Shown: positions 6,610-6,857 of the stretch, one piece after another | Position numbering within the stretch: position 1 is the stretch's first letter | How the letters are laid out: the number at the start of each line of letters is the position of its first letter | Source of the DNA: Lentisphaerota bacterium | GTDB taxonomy: Bacteria > Verrucomicrobiota > Kiritimatiellia > RFP12 > UBA1067 | DNA length: 6,857 nt | Assembly: GCA_022839525.1 (NCBI GenBank) | Contig: JALHET010000102.1 | Span: 1 to 6,857 of the forward strand | Reading direction: 5' to 3' | The notes under the pieces: generated by a model | What the model was told of the DNA's origin: nothing | Databases searched by the model: none | The model's input: the letters and a program-made list of their open reading frames with translations, nothing else | Position numbers and translations under genes: made by a program

Positions 6610-6857
6610 GCATTTAACACATCCAAATATGTTTCGTCCGAATGGATGCGCAGCATTGGCAATGAAAGGTCGGGCATTATTGTATGCTGCCAGTCCCTTG
6701 AATATCGGGAACAATAATGCGCAAAAAGCTTGGGAAGATGCTGCAATTGCCAATTGGGAAGCGTTGCAAGCTGCCCTACAATACGGCTATGAATTATTGC
6801 CCCCGGCCAGTTATAAGCAAAGTTTTGTTGGTGCGCAATACAGTAATGAACAGATAT
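6602..6857 (+). CDS. SusD/RagB-type outer-membrane lipoprotein, internal fragment
   Basis: SusD-like proteins are surface lipoproteins that bind glycans or other nutrients and work with a SusC-type TonB-dependent transporter. The frame is open from the junction to the window end, without a genuine start or stop. The key stretch follows the ATG at 6662, an internal methionine: ALAMKGRALLYAASPLN. The alanine-rich helix, K-G/A-R, LLYAASPL order is a hallmark of the SusD family core. The following AQKAWEDAAIANWEALQAAL and YELLPPASYKQSF continue with the expected W-E-x-A-A helix and the Y-x-L-x-P-x-x-Y-K sequence. Leucine codons TTA and TTG and about 46% GC contrast with the CTG/CTC-rich genes to the left. 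The family is largely confined to Bacteroidota, so this piece is probably from another organism. The exact left limit is uncertain by about 10 bases. Confidence 0.8.

Noticed and set aside
6474..6753. Two minus-strand frames of about 90 codons crossing the junction
   Set aside because: They cross a composition break and conflict with the better supported frames on either side (the small unknown gene and the SusD fragment). Neither shows a recognisable domain.
1..6857. CRISPR array, insertion sequence, toxin-antitoxin or phage genes
   Set aside because: No regularly spaced repeats, transposase or integrase motifs, or small paired genes of those types were seen. The tRNA-Glu 3' end has no duplicated copy in the window that would suggest an attachment site.

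Overview
The window looks like a chromosomal piece of a GC-rich Gram-negative bacterium. A 180-base sample inside lpxK (1141-1320) counts to about 63% GC. It carries a lipid A kinase (LpxK), two lipid II enzymes (MurJ, MurG), a tRNA-Glu and several genes of unknown function. The style of the proteins, and the unusual linkage of lpxK with murJ and murG away from the usual division/cell-wall cluster, fit the PVC group (Kiritimatiellota/Verrucomicrobiota/Lentisphaerota). That placement is inference, not proof.

Layout. 1-122 (minus) is the first 40 codons of a chromate-transporter family protein. It diverges from a tRNA-Glu(TTC) gene at 291-365, which has its own promoter and a rho-independent terminator. 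513-4440 (plus) is a tight three-gene operon, lpxK-murJ-murG, with junction spacings of 9 and 1 bases. It is driven by a promoter whose -10 box lies downstream of the more upstream ATG, so the lpxK start is placed at 513. A 113-base spacer with several inverted repeats separates murG from a convergent minus-strand pair: a 567-residue exported protein of unknown function (4554-6257), and an upstream small gene (6254-6601) that overlaps it by the 4 bases ATGA.

At about 6595-6605 the character of the sequence changes abruptly. The small minus-strand gene loses its beginning, GC falls to about 46% (counted over 6661-6840), and the plus strand reads as an internal piece of a SusD/RagB-type outer-membrane lipoprotein, a family typical of Bacteroidota. 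This is best read as a chimeric assembly join between two community members. A real insertion is the less likely alternative.

Together, the operon covers a late cytoplasmic step of lipid A synthesis (LpxK), the last cytoplasmic step of lipid II synthesis (MurG) and export of lipid II across the inner membrane (MurJ). The operon would therefore supply both envelope layers. I found no defence system, CRISPR array, insertion sequence or clearly new system. The least explained coding material is the exported-protein pair at 4554-6601.
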